From assembly GCF_017798165.1 (NCBI RefSeq), contig NZ_CP059068.1, positions 3,286,001 through 3,350,000 on the forward strand: DNA of 64,000 nucleotides. Reading direction: 5' to 3'. Shown here piece by piece: positions 1 to 8,637 of this stretch; positions within the stretch are counted from its first letter, which is position 1, and each line of letters starts with the position of its first letter. The notes below the pieces were generated by a model. That model did not search any database. It was not told the DNA's origin and was given only the letters and a program-made list of their open reading frames with translations. The position numbers and the translations under genes are program-made. This stretch comes from Rhodoferax sp. AJA081-3. Lineage in GTDB: Bacteria; Pseudomonadota; Gammaproteobacteria; Burkholderiales; Burkholderiaceae_C.

Positions 1-1052
1 TCTTTTGCAGCCACTTCGCCACCCAAGGCGGCGGCCGCATGCCAGCCCCAGCGTGGCTCGTACAGGAAGGCGCGGGCCAGTGCCACCAGGTCTGCCTCAC
101 CGGCCTGCAACACGGCTTCGGCCTGGTGCGCATCGGTGATCAGACCCACGGCAATGGTGGGCAGGGCACTGGCCTGGCGGATGTCACGTGCAAAGGGCAC
201 CTGGTACCCGGCACCCAGCGCAATCTTCTGCGCGGGGGACACGCCGCCGGACGACACGTGGATGAAGTCGCAGCCCAAGGCCTTGATGCGTTTGGCGAAC
301 TCGGCACTCTGCACCACGTCCCATGCGCCTTCCACCCAGTCGCTGGCGGAGATACGAATGCCCAACACACCGCTGTACACCTTGCGCATGGCGGCAAAAA
401 TCTCCAGCGGAAAACGGATGCGGTTGTCAAAACTGCCGCCGTATTCGTCGGTACGCTGGTTGGCAATGGGGGACAAAAATTCGTGGATCAAATAGCCGTG
501 GGCGCCGTGCAGCTCAATCGCTTCTATGCCCATGTGGTCGGCACGCTGCGCGGCCAACACAAAGGCGTCACGCACATGGTCCATGTGGGCGCGCGTCATT
601 TCCGTGGGGGGCGGCTCGGTCGCCAGTTGTGGCAGGGCCGAGGGGCCAAAGGTCTCCCAGCCACCCTGTGTGGGCGGCAGCATTTGTGCGCCAGCCCAGG
701 GCAGCGCGCTGGACGCCTTGCGCCCCGCATGCGCCAATTGGATACACACCGGCACCGGCGGTGCCAGTTTGCGTGCACGTTGCAGGGTGTCGGCCAGCGC
801 AGCGGCCGTGCGGTCATCCCACAGGCCCAGGCAGGCCGGGGTGATGCGGCCTTCGGGCACCACGGCAGTGGCTTCGATGGTGAACAGGCCGGCACCGCTG
901 TTGAGCAGGTTGCCCCAGTGCATCAGGTGCCAGTCGGTGGTCTCACCGTTGTTGGCAGCGTATTGGCACATGGGCGCCACCACAATGCGGTTGGCCAGGG
1001 TGAGGCCACCGCGGGGCGCTGGCAGGGTGTAGGGGGTGAAAAGCAGGCTCAT
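1..1052 (-). CDS. NADH:flavin oxidoreductase, Old Yellow Enzyme family (3' end cut by window edge)
   Basis: The minus-strand frame is open from an ATG at 1052 to the left edge, giving 350 residues without a stop. It carries the OYE TIM-barrel signature. Near the N-terminus is APMCQYA with Cys29, the position of the YqjM-class redox-tuning cysteine. Further on are QLAHAGRK, the central ELHGAHGYL motif and RTDEYGGSFDNR, followed by GVSP and the C-terminal phosphate-binding stretch ending in ALARAFLYEPRW. Family members are FMN enzymes that reduce activated C=C bonds with NAD(P)H in the cytoplasm. The substrate cannot be told from sequence. The gene diverges from the SPFH gene across about 105 bp. 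Only the last few residues should be missing, because OYEs of this class are about 360-370 aa. Confidence 0.9.
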   Translation of the reverse strand, partial: MSLLFTPYTLPAPRGGLTLANRIVVAPMCQYAANNGETTDWHLMHWGNLLNSGAGLFTIEATAVVPEGRITPACLGLWDDRTAAALADTLQRARKLAPPVPVCIQLAHAGRKASSALPWAGAQMLPPTQGGWETFGPSALPQLATEPPPTEMTRAHMDHVRDAFVLAAQRADHMGIEAIELHGAHGYLIHEFLSPIANQRTDEYGGSFDNRIRFPLEIFAAMRKVYSGVLGIRISASDWVEGAWDVVQSAEFAKRIKALGCDFIHVSSGGVSPAQKIALGAGYQVPFARDIRQASALPTIAVGLITDAHQAEAVLQAGEADLVALARAFLYEPRWGWHAAAALGGEVAAK

Positions 1053-1157
1053 GGCAACAGCATATCTCCGTACTAAATATGGGGCGACACATGGGGCTAC
1101 TAGCTGTGTATCATTGCGACCGGTTCTGTGTTAACCCTATACAAGGAGGTCCGCACC

Positions 1158-2201
1158 ATGGCTCTTATGGATTTCATCAAGAAACAGTTCATAGACGTAA
1201 TCCAGTGGACCGAAGAGGGTGATGGCACCCTGGCCTGGCGCTTCCCCATGTCGGGTATGGAAATCCAGAACGGCGGCCAACTGGTGGTGCGCGAGTCGCA
1301 GATGGCGGTGTTTGTCAACGAAGGCAAGATCGCCGATGTGTTTGGCCCCGGCACCTACAAGCTGACCACACAAACATTGCCGGTCCTCACCTACCTGAAG
1401 AACTGGGACAAGCTGTTCGAGTCCCCCTTCAAGAGTGATGTGTACTACTTCAGTACCCGCCAGCAGATCGACCAAAAGTGGGGCACGCCCCAGCCCATCA
1501 CCATCCGCGACAAGGACTTTGGTGCCGTGCGCCTGCGCGCCTTCGGCAACTATGCCTTCCGCGTCACCGACCCCAAGCTCTTCCACACCGAAATCTCCGG
1601 CACCCGTGAGGAATACACGGTGGCCGAGCTGGACGGCCAGCTGCGCGGGCTGGTGTTGCAAAACATCAGCACCGCCATCGCCGCCAGTGGCATTCCCTTC
1701 CTGGACCTGGCCTCTAACCAGATCGAGTTTGCCAAGGCGCTGCGCACCCAGCTCGACCCCGAGATGGCCAAGCTGGGCCTGAAGCTCGAAAACATGACGG
1801 TGCAAAGCGTTTCGCTGCCCGAAGAGCTGCAAAAGATCCTGGACCAGAAAATCGGCATGGGCATGGTCGGCAACGACATGGGCAAATTCATGCAGTACCA
1901 GACCGCGCAAGCCATCCCCAAGTTTGCCGAAGGCGGCGGTGGTGGTGGCGGTGTGGCGGGTGATGCCATGGGCCTGGGTGCCGGTGTGGCGCTGGGCCAG
2001 GTGCTGGCGCAAAACCTGCAAGCCGGCTTGCAGGGCAACCCCCAAGCGGCCCAGGCAGCCGCAGCACCCGTGGCTGCTGCGCTCAACCCCAATGACATCA
2101 TCGCCACGCTGGAGAAGCTGGGCGACCTCAAGGCCAAGGGCATTTTGACGGCCGAAGAGTTCGACGCCAAAAAGGCTGAGTTGCTCAAAAAACTGGCGTA
2201 G
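1158..2201 (+). CDS. SPFH/Band-7 domain protein with C-terminal SHOCT domain
   Basis: This is a 347-aa protein. The ATG at 1158 is chosen because a strong AAGGAGG lies 8 nt upstream; an upstream alternative start lacks one. Residues about 25-235 form an SPFH-type domain of the virion-core-like class that acts in cytoplasmic or membrane stress responses. A Gly/Ala-rich linker follows (about 255-310, including a run of eight glycines). The last 35 residues (DIIATLEKLGDLKAKGILTAEEF and on) are a SHOCT helical oligomerisation domain. It is first in a same-strand cluster with a zinc-ribbon protein, a DUF350 protein and a spermidine-synthase-like enzyme, a grouping that suggests an envelope-associated stress module (inference). 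Repeat B1 follows the stop directly. Confidence 0.85.
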   Translation: MALMDFIKKQFIDVIQWTEEGDGTLAWRFPMSGMEIQNGGQLVVRESQMAVFVNEGKIADVFGPGTYKLTTQTLPVLTYLKNWDKLFESPFKSDVYYFSTRQQIDQKWGTPQPITIRDKDFGAVRLRAFGNYAFRVTDPKLFHTEISGTREEYTVAELDGQLRGLVLQNISTAIAASGIPFLDLASNQIEFAKALRTQLDPEMAKLGLKLENMTVQSVSLPEELQKILDQKIGMGMVGNDMGKFMQYQTAQAIPKFAEGGGGGGGVAGDAMGLGAGVALGQVLAQNLQAGLQGNPQAAQAAAAPVAAALNPNDIIATLEKLGDLKAKGILTAEEFDAKKAELLKKLA

Positions 2202-2210
2202 CTGTTGGGG

Positions 2211-2304
2211 AGCCGGGCGGGGAGACAGAGCGTTCTGCTTCGTGTCCCCCGCCCTTCGGGCTCCTCCTTTACCTACGCATAACCCTCTACCTCCCCTCCC
2301 TCCT
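2211..2304 (+). repeat. Repeat family B, copy B1 (decayed arms)
   Basis: Conserved core at 2239-2276, with the GTGTCCCCCGCCC half, a TTCG turn and the GGGCTCCTCC half. It is flanked by imperfectly complementary arms at 2211-2238 and 2277-2304, with about 20 of 28 positions matching when one arm is reverse-complemented. The core matches copies at 19692, 43092 and 43245, but the arms are unique to this copy. The right arm runs up to the TTG start of the next gene. It could fold as a hairpin in mRNA; function unknown. Confidence 0.7.
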
Positions 2305-3803
2305 TGGCCAGCGCTACCCAACGCTCTTACTCCGCGCCCTGCCCGGGGTGCGGTGCGCCGGTCGAGTTTCGCTCGGCGCAGTCCACACATGCTGTGTGCG
2401 GCTACTGCCAGAGCACAGTGGTGCGCCAGGGCGATGTGTTGTCGCGCATCGGCAAGATGGGTGAGCTGTTTGACGACCACAGCCCGCTGCAACTCTTTGC
2501 CACCGGCAAATACCAGAATCGCAATTTCACACTCATAGGCCGCCTGCAGTACAAGACCGCAGAGGGCACCTGGGCCGAATGGAACGCATTCTTTGACGAC
2601 GGCACGTCTGGCTGGCTGGCCGAAGACAACGGCGCCTACGTCTTCACCCAGCCCAGCACCCAGCAGCAAAACATGCCGCCGGCCGACCGCTACGTGGTGG
2701 GCAAACAGGTGGGCGTCAACGGCAAGCCGTTCAGTGTGGCCAGCAACGTATCGGCTGCACTCATCAGCGCCCAGGGCGAGCTACCCAAGCTGCCGCCGCT
2801 GGGCCAGGCTTTTCAGGTGGTCGAGCTGCGCAGTGCCACGGGCGAGGTCATCAGCATCGATTACACGGGCACACCACCCACGGTGTCGCAGGGCACGGCG
2901 GTGCTGCTGGACGACCTGGCCCTTAAGGGCCTGAAAGACGAATCGGCGAAAGAAGAAAAAGGCCGCCAGTTCAACTGCCCGCACTGCGGTGCACCGGTCA
3001 CCGTGGCGCTGGCCACCAGCAAGAGCATTACCTGCGGCAGTTGCAACAGCCTGATTGACCTGAGCCAGGGTATTGGCGGCGAACTTAAATCCGCCATCCA
3101 GGACGAGCCGGTGCAACCGCTGATCCCCTTGGGTAGCCTGGGCCAGTTGCAGGGCGTGCATTGGCAGGTGGTGGGATTCCAGCACCGCATGGGTGTGGCG
3201 CCAGGAGACGACGAACATTTTGGCTGGAGCGAATACCTGCTCTACAACCAGAAGCGGGGCTTCAGTTTTCTGGTGGATTCCGAAGTGGGCTGGAGCCTGG
3301 TGCGCCCCACCACCGGGGCGCCCACCATGGCCAGCTCTACAGCCAGCAGCGCCAGCTACATGGGCACCAACTACGCGCTCAAATACAGCTACACCGCCGA
3401 GACCAACTACGTGTGTGGCGAGTTTTACTGGGTGGTGCACCGCGGCCAGAAAACCCAGAACAAAGACTTTGCCAGTGGCAAACGCCTGCTCTCCATGGAG
3501 CAGACCCCCACGGAGCTGGTGTGGTCCAGCGGTGACCAGCTGGCCAGTGAGGTGGTGGCCAAGGCCTTCAAGCTGGAGGGCAAGGAAGACCTGCTCAAAC
3601 GCGATGTGGCACCCTTCAGCGCTGCAAAAAGCATTGGCATCGGCACCATCATTGTGATCCTGGTCATCACGCTGATACTGTTGTCGCTGTTGAGCAAATG
3701 TTCCAGTTGCGACCCCAAGGTAGAGAACTGTTCCTCATCATCCAGCTCGCGCAGTTCGGGCGGCTCATGGGGTGGTTCTTCGGGCGGTGGAGGTCACAAG
3801 TAA
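2304..3803 (+). CDS. Zinc-ribbon / DUF4178-like protein with C-terminal membrane anchor
   Basis: This is a 499-aa protein. The start is TTG at 2304: an in-frame stop lies at 2280, and the first zinc ribbon (C13-x2-C16 with C32-x2-C35) would be lost from any later ATG. A second ribbon (CPHC with CGSC) sits near residues 225-247. The regions between and after the ribbons, beta-rich with WSEYLLYN and GEFYWVVHRG, resemble DUF4178-type domains. One transmembrane helix (about residues 447-467) is followed by CSSCDPKVENC and a Ser/Gly-rich tail. The likely topology is a large cytoplasmic part and a short tail across the membrane. The biochemical role is unknown. Partners by context are the SPFH, DUF350 and spermidine-synthase-like proteins. 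The start region directly abuts repeat B1, so the present TTG may be secondary. Confidence 0.75.
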   Translation: MASATQRSYSAPCPGCGAPVEFRSAQSTHAVCGYCQSTVVRQGDVLSRIGKMGELFDDHSPLQLFATGKYQNRNFTLIGRLQYKTAEGTWAEWNAFFDDGTSGWLAEDNGAYVFTQPSTQQQNMPPADRYVVGKQVGVNGKPFSVASNVSAALISAQGELPKLPPLGQAFQVVELRSATGEVISIDYTGTPPTVSQGTAVLLDDLALKGLKDESAKEEKGRQFNCPHCGAPVTVALATSKSITCGSCNSLIDLSQGIGGELKSAIQDEPVQPLIPLGSLGQLQGVHWQVVGFQHRMGVAPGDDEHFGWSEYLLYNQKRGFSFLVDSEVGWSLVRPTTGAPTMASSTASSASYMGTNYALKYSYTAETNYVCGEFYWVVHRGQKTQNKDFASGKRLLSMEQTPTELVWSSGDQLASEVVAKAFKLEGKEDLLKRDVAPFSAAKSIGIGTIIVILVITLILLSLLSKCSSCDPKVENCSSSSSSRSSGGSWGGSSGGGGHK

Positions 3804-3830
3804 TGCAACCCTTTTCTACAGGAGAGTCTC

Positions 3831-4049
3831 ATGGGCTTTGAATTGATTAAACCGGGCATCGTGGTCACCTCCCTGGTGTTTGCACTGATGGGTGTGGCGA
3901 TATTCTGGCTGTGCTTTCTGATCATCGACAAGATCACGCCCTACGATTTGTGGGGCGAGATTGTTGAGAAGCAAAACGTGGCACTGGCCCTGGTCGTGGC
4001 GGCCATGAGCCTGGGCATCTGCGTCATCATTGCTGCGGCCATTCATTAA
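3831..4049 (+). CDS. DUF350-type small membrane protein
   Basis: This 72-aa protein has two hydrophobic helices (about 10-32 and 49-70) separated by a short polar loop containing DKITPYDLWGEIVEKQN. That layout is one repeat unit of the DUF350 (YjfL-like) family. A good Shine-Dalgarno (AGGAGA) precedes the ATG. It lies 27 bp after the zinc-ribbon gene, and its TAA stop is directly followed by the TTG of the spermidine-synthase-like gene, so the two are probably translationally coupled. DUF350 proteins elsewhere accompany PspA-like, SPFH and polyamine-related genes; their molecular role is not established. Confidence 0.75.
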   Translation: MGFELIKPGIVVTSLVFALMGVAIFWLCFLIIDKITPYDLWGEIVEKQNVALALVVAAMSLGICVIIAAAIH

Positions 4050-5615
4050 TTGTCATTGTCTGATGTGAGTAGCAGCGTGCCCGCCCAGGGCGCACCCCGG
4101 CCGCTGGAAGTCACGCTCTTAGTCAGCGTTTTTGTGGTCGCTGCCTGCGGCCTGGTCTACGAGCTGGCCGCCGGTGCGCTGGCATCCTACGTGCTGGGCG
4201 ACTCGGTCCTGCAGTTCTCCACCGTTATCGGCAGTTACCTGTTCGCCATGGGCATTGGCTCGTGGTTGTCGCGTTTCTTCGACCGGCAGTTGCCCGCCCA
4301 CTTTCTGCGCATCGAACTGATGGTGGCCCTGGCCGGTGGCTTCATGCCCGCCCTGCTGTTTTTGTCCAACGCCTACATGCCGGGCGCCTTCCGCTTCTTG
4401 CTGTATGCCATGGTGGGCTTGGTTGGCATTCTGGTGGGGCTGGAGATACCGCTGGTCATGCGTATCCTCAAGCGCGAGGTGGTGCTCAAAGACTTGGTCT
4501 CGCAGGTGCTGACCTTTGACTACCTGGGTGCGCTGGCCGTGTCGGTGGCGTTCCCCCTGCTACTGGTACCGCAGCTGGGGCTGATACGCACGGGGCTGCT
4601 GTTTGGCTTCTTGAATGCGGCCGTGGCCTTCTGGGCGCTGTGGGTGTTTCGCCATGAGCTGCGCCGCTTCAACGCCCATGCTGCGGCGTGTGTGTTGTCG
4701 GTGGTGGCGCTGGGGCTGGGCTTTGCCATGGCAGACCAGATCACCACACTGGCCGAAGACAAGTTCTACCACGAGCGCATTGTGCTGGCGGCTAGCTCGC
4801 CCTACCAGCGCATAGTTGTCACCAACGGCCGCACCGGGCACAAGCTGTTCTTGAACGGCAACCTGCAGTTCTCCGAGCGCGACGAATACCGCTACCACGA
4901 GGCCCTGGTCCACCCAGCCATGTCGGCCTTTGGCGCGCCGCGCCGGGTGGCCGTGCTGGGCGGCGGCGACGGTATGGCCGTGCGCGAAGTGCTGAAGTAC
5001 CCCAGCGTGGAAAGCGTGACCCTGGTCGAGCTGGACCCGAACATGACCGGCCTGTTTGCGAATGACCCGGCCATGGCCAAGCTGAATGCCGGTGCGCTGA
5101 ACTCGCCCAAGCTGCACATCGTCAACACTGATGCGTTCAAGTGGCTGCAGAGTGACGAAAAGGCGGAGGCAGAGATGTTCGACGTCATCATTGTGGACTT
5201 CCCCGACCCCACGAATTTTTCCATCGGCAAGCTCTACACCAACACCTTTTATTCGCTGCTGGCGCAGCGCCTGTCCGCCAGCGGTTATGCGGTGATACAG
5301 ACCACCTCACCCCTGGTGGCGCGCCAAAGTTATTGGACCGTGGCCACCACTATCGAATCCGCAGGCCTGCACGCCACGCCCTACCATGCCAATGTGCCCA
5401 GCTTTGGCGAATGGGGCTTCATCATCGCCAGCCACAGGCCGTGGCGCCAGCCCGCCGCGCTGCCCGATGGGCTGCGTTATCTAGCGCCGACCACGCTGCC
5501 GCTGCTGTTTGATTTTCCGAAAGACATGGCGCGTGTGCCGGCGGAGGTGAACCGCCTGTCGAACCAGGTGTTGGTGATGACGTATGAGAAGGAATGGGGG
5601 CGGGTTGCGCCGTAA
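4050..5615 (+). CDS. Membrane-anchored spermidine synthase-like aminopropyltransferase
   Basis: This is a 521-aa protein. The N-terminal about 235 residues hold roughly seven hydrophobic segments. The C-terminal about 270 residues are a Rossmann methyltransferase-fold domain of the SpeE class, with VLGGGDGMAVRE for (decarboxylated) SAM binding, LVELDP, a following NTDAFKWL, and FDVIIVDFPDP in place of the usual DSSDP catalytic loop. Members of this fused family are predicted polyamine aminopropyltransferases, but few have been tested. The start is TTG at 4050, abutting the preceding stop; another TTG lies two codons on. The only SAM decarboxylase gene in the window (25667-26050) is about 20 kb away. 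Whether the acceptor is putrescine or something else cannot be seen. Confidence 0.8.
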   Translation: MSLSDVSSSVPAQGAPRPLEVTLLVSVFVVAACGLVYELAAGALASYVLGDSVLQFSTVIGSYLFAMGIGSWLSRFFDRQLPAHFLRIELMVALAGGFMPALLFLSNAYMPGAFRFLLYAMVGLVGILVGLEIPLVMRILKREVVLKDLVSQVLTFDYLGALAVSVAFPLLLVPQLGLIRTGLLFGFLNAAVAFWALWVFRHELRRFNAHAAACVLSVVALGLGFAMADQITTLAEDKFYHERIVLAASSPYQRIVVTNGRTGHKLFLNGNLQFSERDEYRYHEALVHPAMSAFGAPRRVAVLGGGDGMAVREVLKYPSVESVTLVELDPNMTGLFANDPAMAKLNAGALNSPKLHIVNTDAFKWLQSDEKAEAEMFDVIIVDFPDPTNFSIGKLYTNTFYSLLAQRLSASGYAVIQTTSPLVARQSYWTVATTIESAGLHATPYHANVPSFGEWGFIIASHRPWRQPAALPDGLRYLAPTTLPLLFDFPKDMARVPAEVNRLSNQVLVMTYEKEWGRVAP

Positions 5616-5620
5616 GCCTT

Positions 5621-5680
5621 CAAACGAAATAGGCCTCTAGCCCCCGAATTAATTGCCTAATACGCTATTAATTTCGGAGT
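5621..5680 (+). repeat. Repeat family A, copy A1
   Basis: A short interspersed repeat. It has an AAATAGGCCTCTAGCCCCCG head, a variable middle, and a tail resembling GCTATTAAT. It sits between convergent genes, 6 bp after the spermidine-synthase-like stop. Similar copies are at 17165, 20432, 21325, 25610, 33392, 39868 and 42530. Confidence 0.75.
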
Positions 5681-5694
5681 AAATGGCAAGCGCA

Positions 5695-6774
5695 TCAGGC
5701 TTCCTTGGATTGCAGGGCCTTGCGCAAACGTCCCGGTGTTACCCCATAGAGCTGCTGAAAATGCCGTATGAAATGTGAAGCATCGGCGAACCCGCACTCG
5801 TAGGCGATGGTGCTGACCGGTGAGTCTGTAGAGGTGAGCATCCACCTGCCGTACTTCAACCGAGAGTTCCTATAAAACTCCGATGGGGGCGTGTTGGTCT
5901 CGGCCAGGAAAACACGTTCAAGCTGGCGGCTGCTGGCCTTGACAATCTTGGCGATGACCGAGATCTCCAACGGGGTGGTGATGTTTTTCTCCATCAAGAC
6001 AATTGCCTGTCGCAGCTTGTCGTTGTCAGCAGATGCGTAACCCAGGGCACGTCGGCGCGCCATGTGTGAAATCGACGACTTTTGCGAGACGGTCATTTGG
6101 TGTACGACCTTGGCGGCCCGGTCTGGCCCGCAGTGCATGCGGATCAGCTCGGTCGCCAATTCAATAATGGAAATTCCCCCCGCGCAGGTGATGCGATCAC
6201 CATCAATGATGTAGTCGCAATTGGTCGTAAAGGCCAGATCGGGAAAGGTCTCTTGCCAATCAGTCACATGGAATGGGTGGACGCAGGCCATCCTTCCATC
6301 CATAAATCCGTGCTTGGCCAATGCAAAACTGCCGGTGCAAATGCCAATCAGCGGAACCTTCATCTTGGTCGCCGCCTTGAGGAACTGCAAACCGACAGGG
6401 TCGGCGGTTTTCATGGATGGCAGCAGTCCCCCGATAACCGCCACATAGTCAAAGTTGCCATCCGATGCGGCGGCGCTCGTGGCAGGAACCTCGACACCAC
6501 AACTGGATGCGACGGCTTTGCCTGTCGCGCTGAGAACGGTCCACGTGCAACGGACCTGACGGCTTTGGTCGCCCAAATCCGCTGCATGGCGCAAGGCATC
6601 ACAAAGCCCGGCCAGTGACAACAAGGGAAATCGGGGCCACAGAAAAATGCCGATGCGTAGCTCGACCCCCGAAGCTTTGGGCGTGGTCTTGGCCTTCGCG
6701 GTGTCTAGCCGGCCTACGAGTTGAGCGCCAATTTCCTCTGCGTCCGTTCGTCGTATCACGTCAGCTTTTGCCAT
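5695..6774 (-). CDS. GlxA-family transcriptional regulator (DJ-1/PfpI-like domain plus AraC HTH)
   Basis: This 359-aa protein starts from ATG 6774; a TTG at 6822 would add 16 residues not expected in the family. Residues about 30-205 form a class I glutamine-amidotransferase-like (DJ-1/PfpI) domain with the nucleophile-elbow GICTGSF. Residues about 245-345 are two AraC helix-turn-helices ending in the typical ECGFADASHFIRHFQQLYGVTPGRLR. Relatives such as ArgR of Pseudomonas, CdhR and GbdR control catabolism of arginine, carnitine or betaines and sense a small metabolite. It diverges from the binding-protein gene at 6919 across 144 bp, so it is the likely activator of the uptake/catabolic operon 6919-16172 (inference). 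Confidence 0.88.
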   Translation of the reverse strand: MAKADVIRRTDAEEIGAQLVGRLDTAKAKTTPKASGVELRIGIFLWPRFPLLSLAGLCDALRHAADLGDQSRQVRCTWTVLSATGKAVASSCGVEVPATSAAASDGNFDYVAVIGGLLPSMKTADPVGLQFLKAATKMKVPLIGICTGSFALAKHGFMDGRMACVHPFHVTDWQETFPDLAFTTNCDYIIDGDRITCAGGISIIELATELIRMHCGPDRAAKVVHQMTVSQKSSISHMARRRALGYASADNDKLRQAIVLMEKNITTPLEISVIAKIVKASSRQLERVFLAETNTPPSEFYRNSRLKYGRWMLTSTDSPVSTIAYECGFADASHFIRHFQQLYGVTPGRLRKALQSKEA

Positions 6775-6918
6775 GGGGGTGACTCGATTTTGGTGTTTTT
6801 TCTGGATGTCGCATCCGTTCAATTTACACGCTAGAGCCTCCTATGACAAGTTGATGACGCTTCATACCATCACACCCGTCAGTTAACGATTCCTATCAAC
6901 ACCACCAGGAGTTCATCC

Positions 6919-7785
6919 ATGAAGAAATCTTTCCTCGCACGCATGTTGAGTGCGATTCTTGTCGCCGGAGCCTTGTTGCCGGGGGCGCATGCCCAGGCGG
7001 TGCAGACTGTAGAAAAAGACGCCTTTACGATTGCGTTTACCGGGGACATGCCCGGCACGGGTTATCAAGACGGCGCCATGATTGGCTACGACGGCGAAAT
7101 CCTCCAGCGCGTGGCAGATGCCATCAAACTCAAAGTCAAACCCGCTCTGATGGAATGGTCTGGCACCATCGCCTCGGTGCAAGCCAAACGGGTGGACGTG
7201 ATGGCGGGAACCATGGGCTGGACGGAACAGCGCTCCAAGATCATGACGCTGAGCGACCCCATCCACTATTTCAAGAACGGCATCACCCAGTCCAGCAAGA
7301 CCAACTGGTCTCAGCTCAAGGATTTGGAAGGCAAGAAGGTCGGCACGATTACGGGTTTTTCCTTCATCCCCGAGCTGCGCAAAATCAGTGGCTTGCAACT
7401 GACGATGTATGACACATCCGACGCGGCGGTACGCGACTTGCTGGCGGGTCGGATTGACGCGGTGATTGGCGACCCGCCGGTCATGCAGTACGCCATCTCG
7501 CGCAATGCGCAGTGGAAGCTCAAGTTCAACGCTTTCGTCGATAACAACCCTGACTACCCATTGCTGACCGGGCTGGGCCAGGTGGTGTTTGGTTTGAACA
7601 AAGACAACCCCGAATTGGCCAAGGCGGTGAATGCGGAGATCGCCAAGCTGTGGCAGAGCTGCGACCTGAAGAAGATTGGCGCCAAGTACGGCCTGGTGCA
7701 AGACGTTTGGTATGTCCCCGCAGGCCAGAACTTCCGCGCCGGTGTAGACCGCCCGGCCGACTGGAAACTGCCAGGCTGCAAATAA
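6919..7785 (+). CDS. ABC transporter periplasmic solute-binding protein (family 3, amino-acid type)
   Basis: This 288-aa protein has a signal peptide (MKKSFLARMLSAILVAGALLPGAHA, cleavage before QAVQ) and the two-lobed family 3 fold. Visible features are DGEILQRVADAIKLKVKPALMEWSG, the lobe-hinge DVMAGTMGWTEQR and VGTITGFSF, and RIDAVIGDPPVMQYA. A good AGGAG precedes the ATG. It binds the substrate in the periplasm and hands it to the permeases encoded next (8637-9976). The genes are separated by a short hairpin at 7807-7826. The ligand is likely an amino acid or a derivative and is not identifiable. A second binding protein (11419) belongs to the same operon. Confidence 0.9.
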   Translation: MKKSFLARMLSAILVAGALLPGAHAQAVQTVEKDAFTIAFTGDMPGTGYQDGAMIGYDGEILQRVADAIKLKVKPALMEWSGTIASVQAKRVDVMAGTMGWTEQRSKIMTLSDPIHYFKNGITQSSKTNWSQLKDLEGKKVGTITGFSFIPELRKISGLQLTMYDTSDAAVRDLLAGRIDAVIGDPPVMQYAISRNAQWKLKFNAFVDNNPDYPLLTGLGQVVFGLNKDNPELAKAVNAEIAKLWQSCDLKKIGAKYGLVQDVWYVPAGQNFRAGVDRPADWKLPGCK

Positions 7786-7806
7786 ATCCAGCAACGTTGA
7801 ATGACG

Positions 7807-7826
7807 GGAGCGCGTTGGCGCGCTCC
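7807..7826 (+). promoter_or_regulatory. Intercistronic hairpin after the binding-protein gene
   Basis: A perfect 8-bp stem (GGAGCGCG with CGCGCTCC) with a TTGG loop lies between the binding-protein stop and the ATPase start, with no T-run. Hairpins in this position commonly protect the upstream mRNA so that more binding protein than transporter is made. That role is inferred here. Confidence 0.55.
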
Positions 7827-7848
7827 TGCGCCCTGAACACCGAAACCT

Positions 7849-8637
7849 ATGAACAACACACTCTTAAGAGTCGATGGGCTGAAGAAAAGCTACGGCGATC
7901 TCGACGTGCTCAAGGGCATCTCCTTTGACCTGAGCAAGGGCGAAACCCTGTCGCTGATCGGCCCCAGCGGCTCGGGCAAGTCCACCTGTCTGCGTTGCCT
8001 GAATTTTCTGGAACGTCCTGACACTGGTTCCGTCTTTCTGGAAGATGAACGCATTGGGCAACTGCCGGATCGGCGCGGGGCCATGCGCTTCATGAACGAC
8101 AGAGAGCTGGCGCCCCAGCGGCGTGAGATCGCCATGGTCTTTCAGTTGTTCTATTTGTGGCCACACCTCAATGTTCGGGACAACGTGGCGCTGGGTTCCA
8201 TCAAGGCGGGTGGAATGTCCAAGGCCGAAGCCTACGAACTCGCCGACGCCATGCTGGACAAAGTCCATCTTTCCAAGAAAGCTACCGAGTACCCTGAACG
8301 CCTTTCGGGTGGGCAGCAGCAGCGTGTTGCCATTGCACGTGCATTGGCGCAGCAGCCCAAGCTCATACTGTTCGACGAACCCACGTCGGCGCTCGATCCT
8401 GAGTTGGTTGGTGAGGTGCTGACCGTCATCCGGGAGCTGGCCGAAGAGGGCCGCTCCATGATTTTGGTGACCCATGAAATCCGCTTCGCCAGAGACGTCG
8501 CGGACCGCGTGATCTTCATGGAAGGCGGGCACATTGTCGAGCAGGGCCTGGCGGCAGACGTCATCGACCGCCCCCAGTTGGCGCGCACGCGCAACTTCCT
8601 TGGTCAGGTTTCAGACCCCCACGGAGCGGTGCAGTGA
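7849..8637 (+). CDS. Amino-acid-type ABC transporter ATP-binding protein
   Basis: This 262-aa protein has a full set of ATPase motifs: Walker A GPSGSGKST, Q-loop MVFQLFYLWPHL, signature LSGGQQQRV, Walker B LILFDEPTSALDPE and the switch histidine in LVTHEI. It belongs to the GlnQ/HisP subfamily that energises polar amino-acid importers. The Q-loop region reads QLFYLW rather than the usual QHFNLF, so the substrate may be atypical. A 4-bp overlap (GTGATG) couples it to the first permease. Confidence 0.95.
   Translation: MNNTLLRVDGLKKSYGDLDVLKGISFDLSKGETLSLIGPSGSGKSTCLRCLNFLERPDTGSVFLEDERIGQLPDRRGAMRFMNDRELAPQRREIAMVFQLFYLWPHLNVRDNVALGSIKAGGMSKAEAYELADAMLDKVHLSKKATEYPERLSGGQQQRVAIARALAQQPKLILFDEPTSALDPELVGEVLTVIRELAEEGRSMILVTHEIRFARDVADRVIFMEGGHIVEQGLAADVIDRPQLARTRNFLGQVSDPHGAVQ

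Noticed and set aside
39..1076. 345-residue plus-strand open frame at the left edge
   Set aside because: It is antisense to the OYE gene, which has clear family motifs.
1137..2669. Long minus-strand open frame over the SPFH and zinc-ribbon genes
   Set aside because: It is antisense to two well-supported genes; its protein is low in recognisable motifs and results from GC-rich codon bias.
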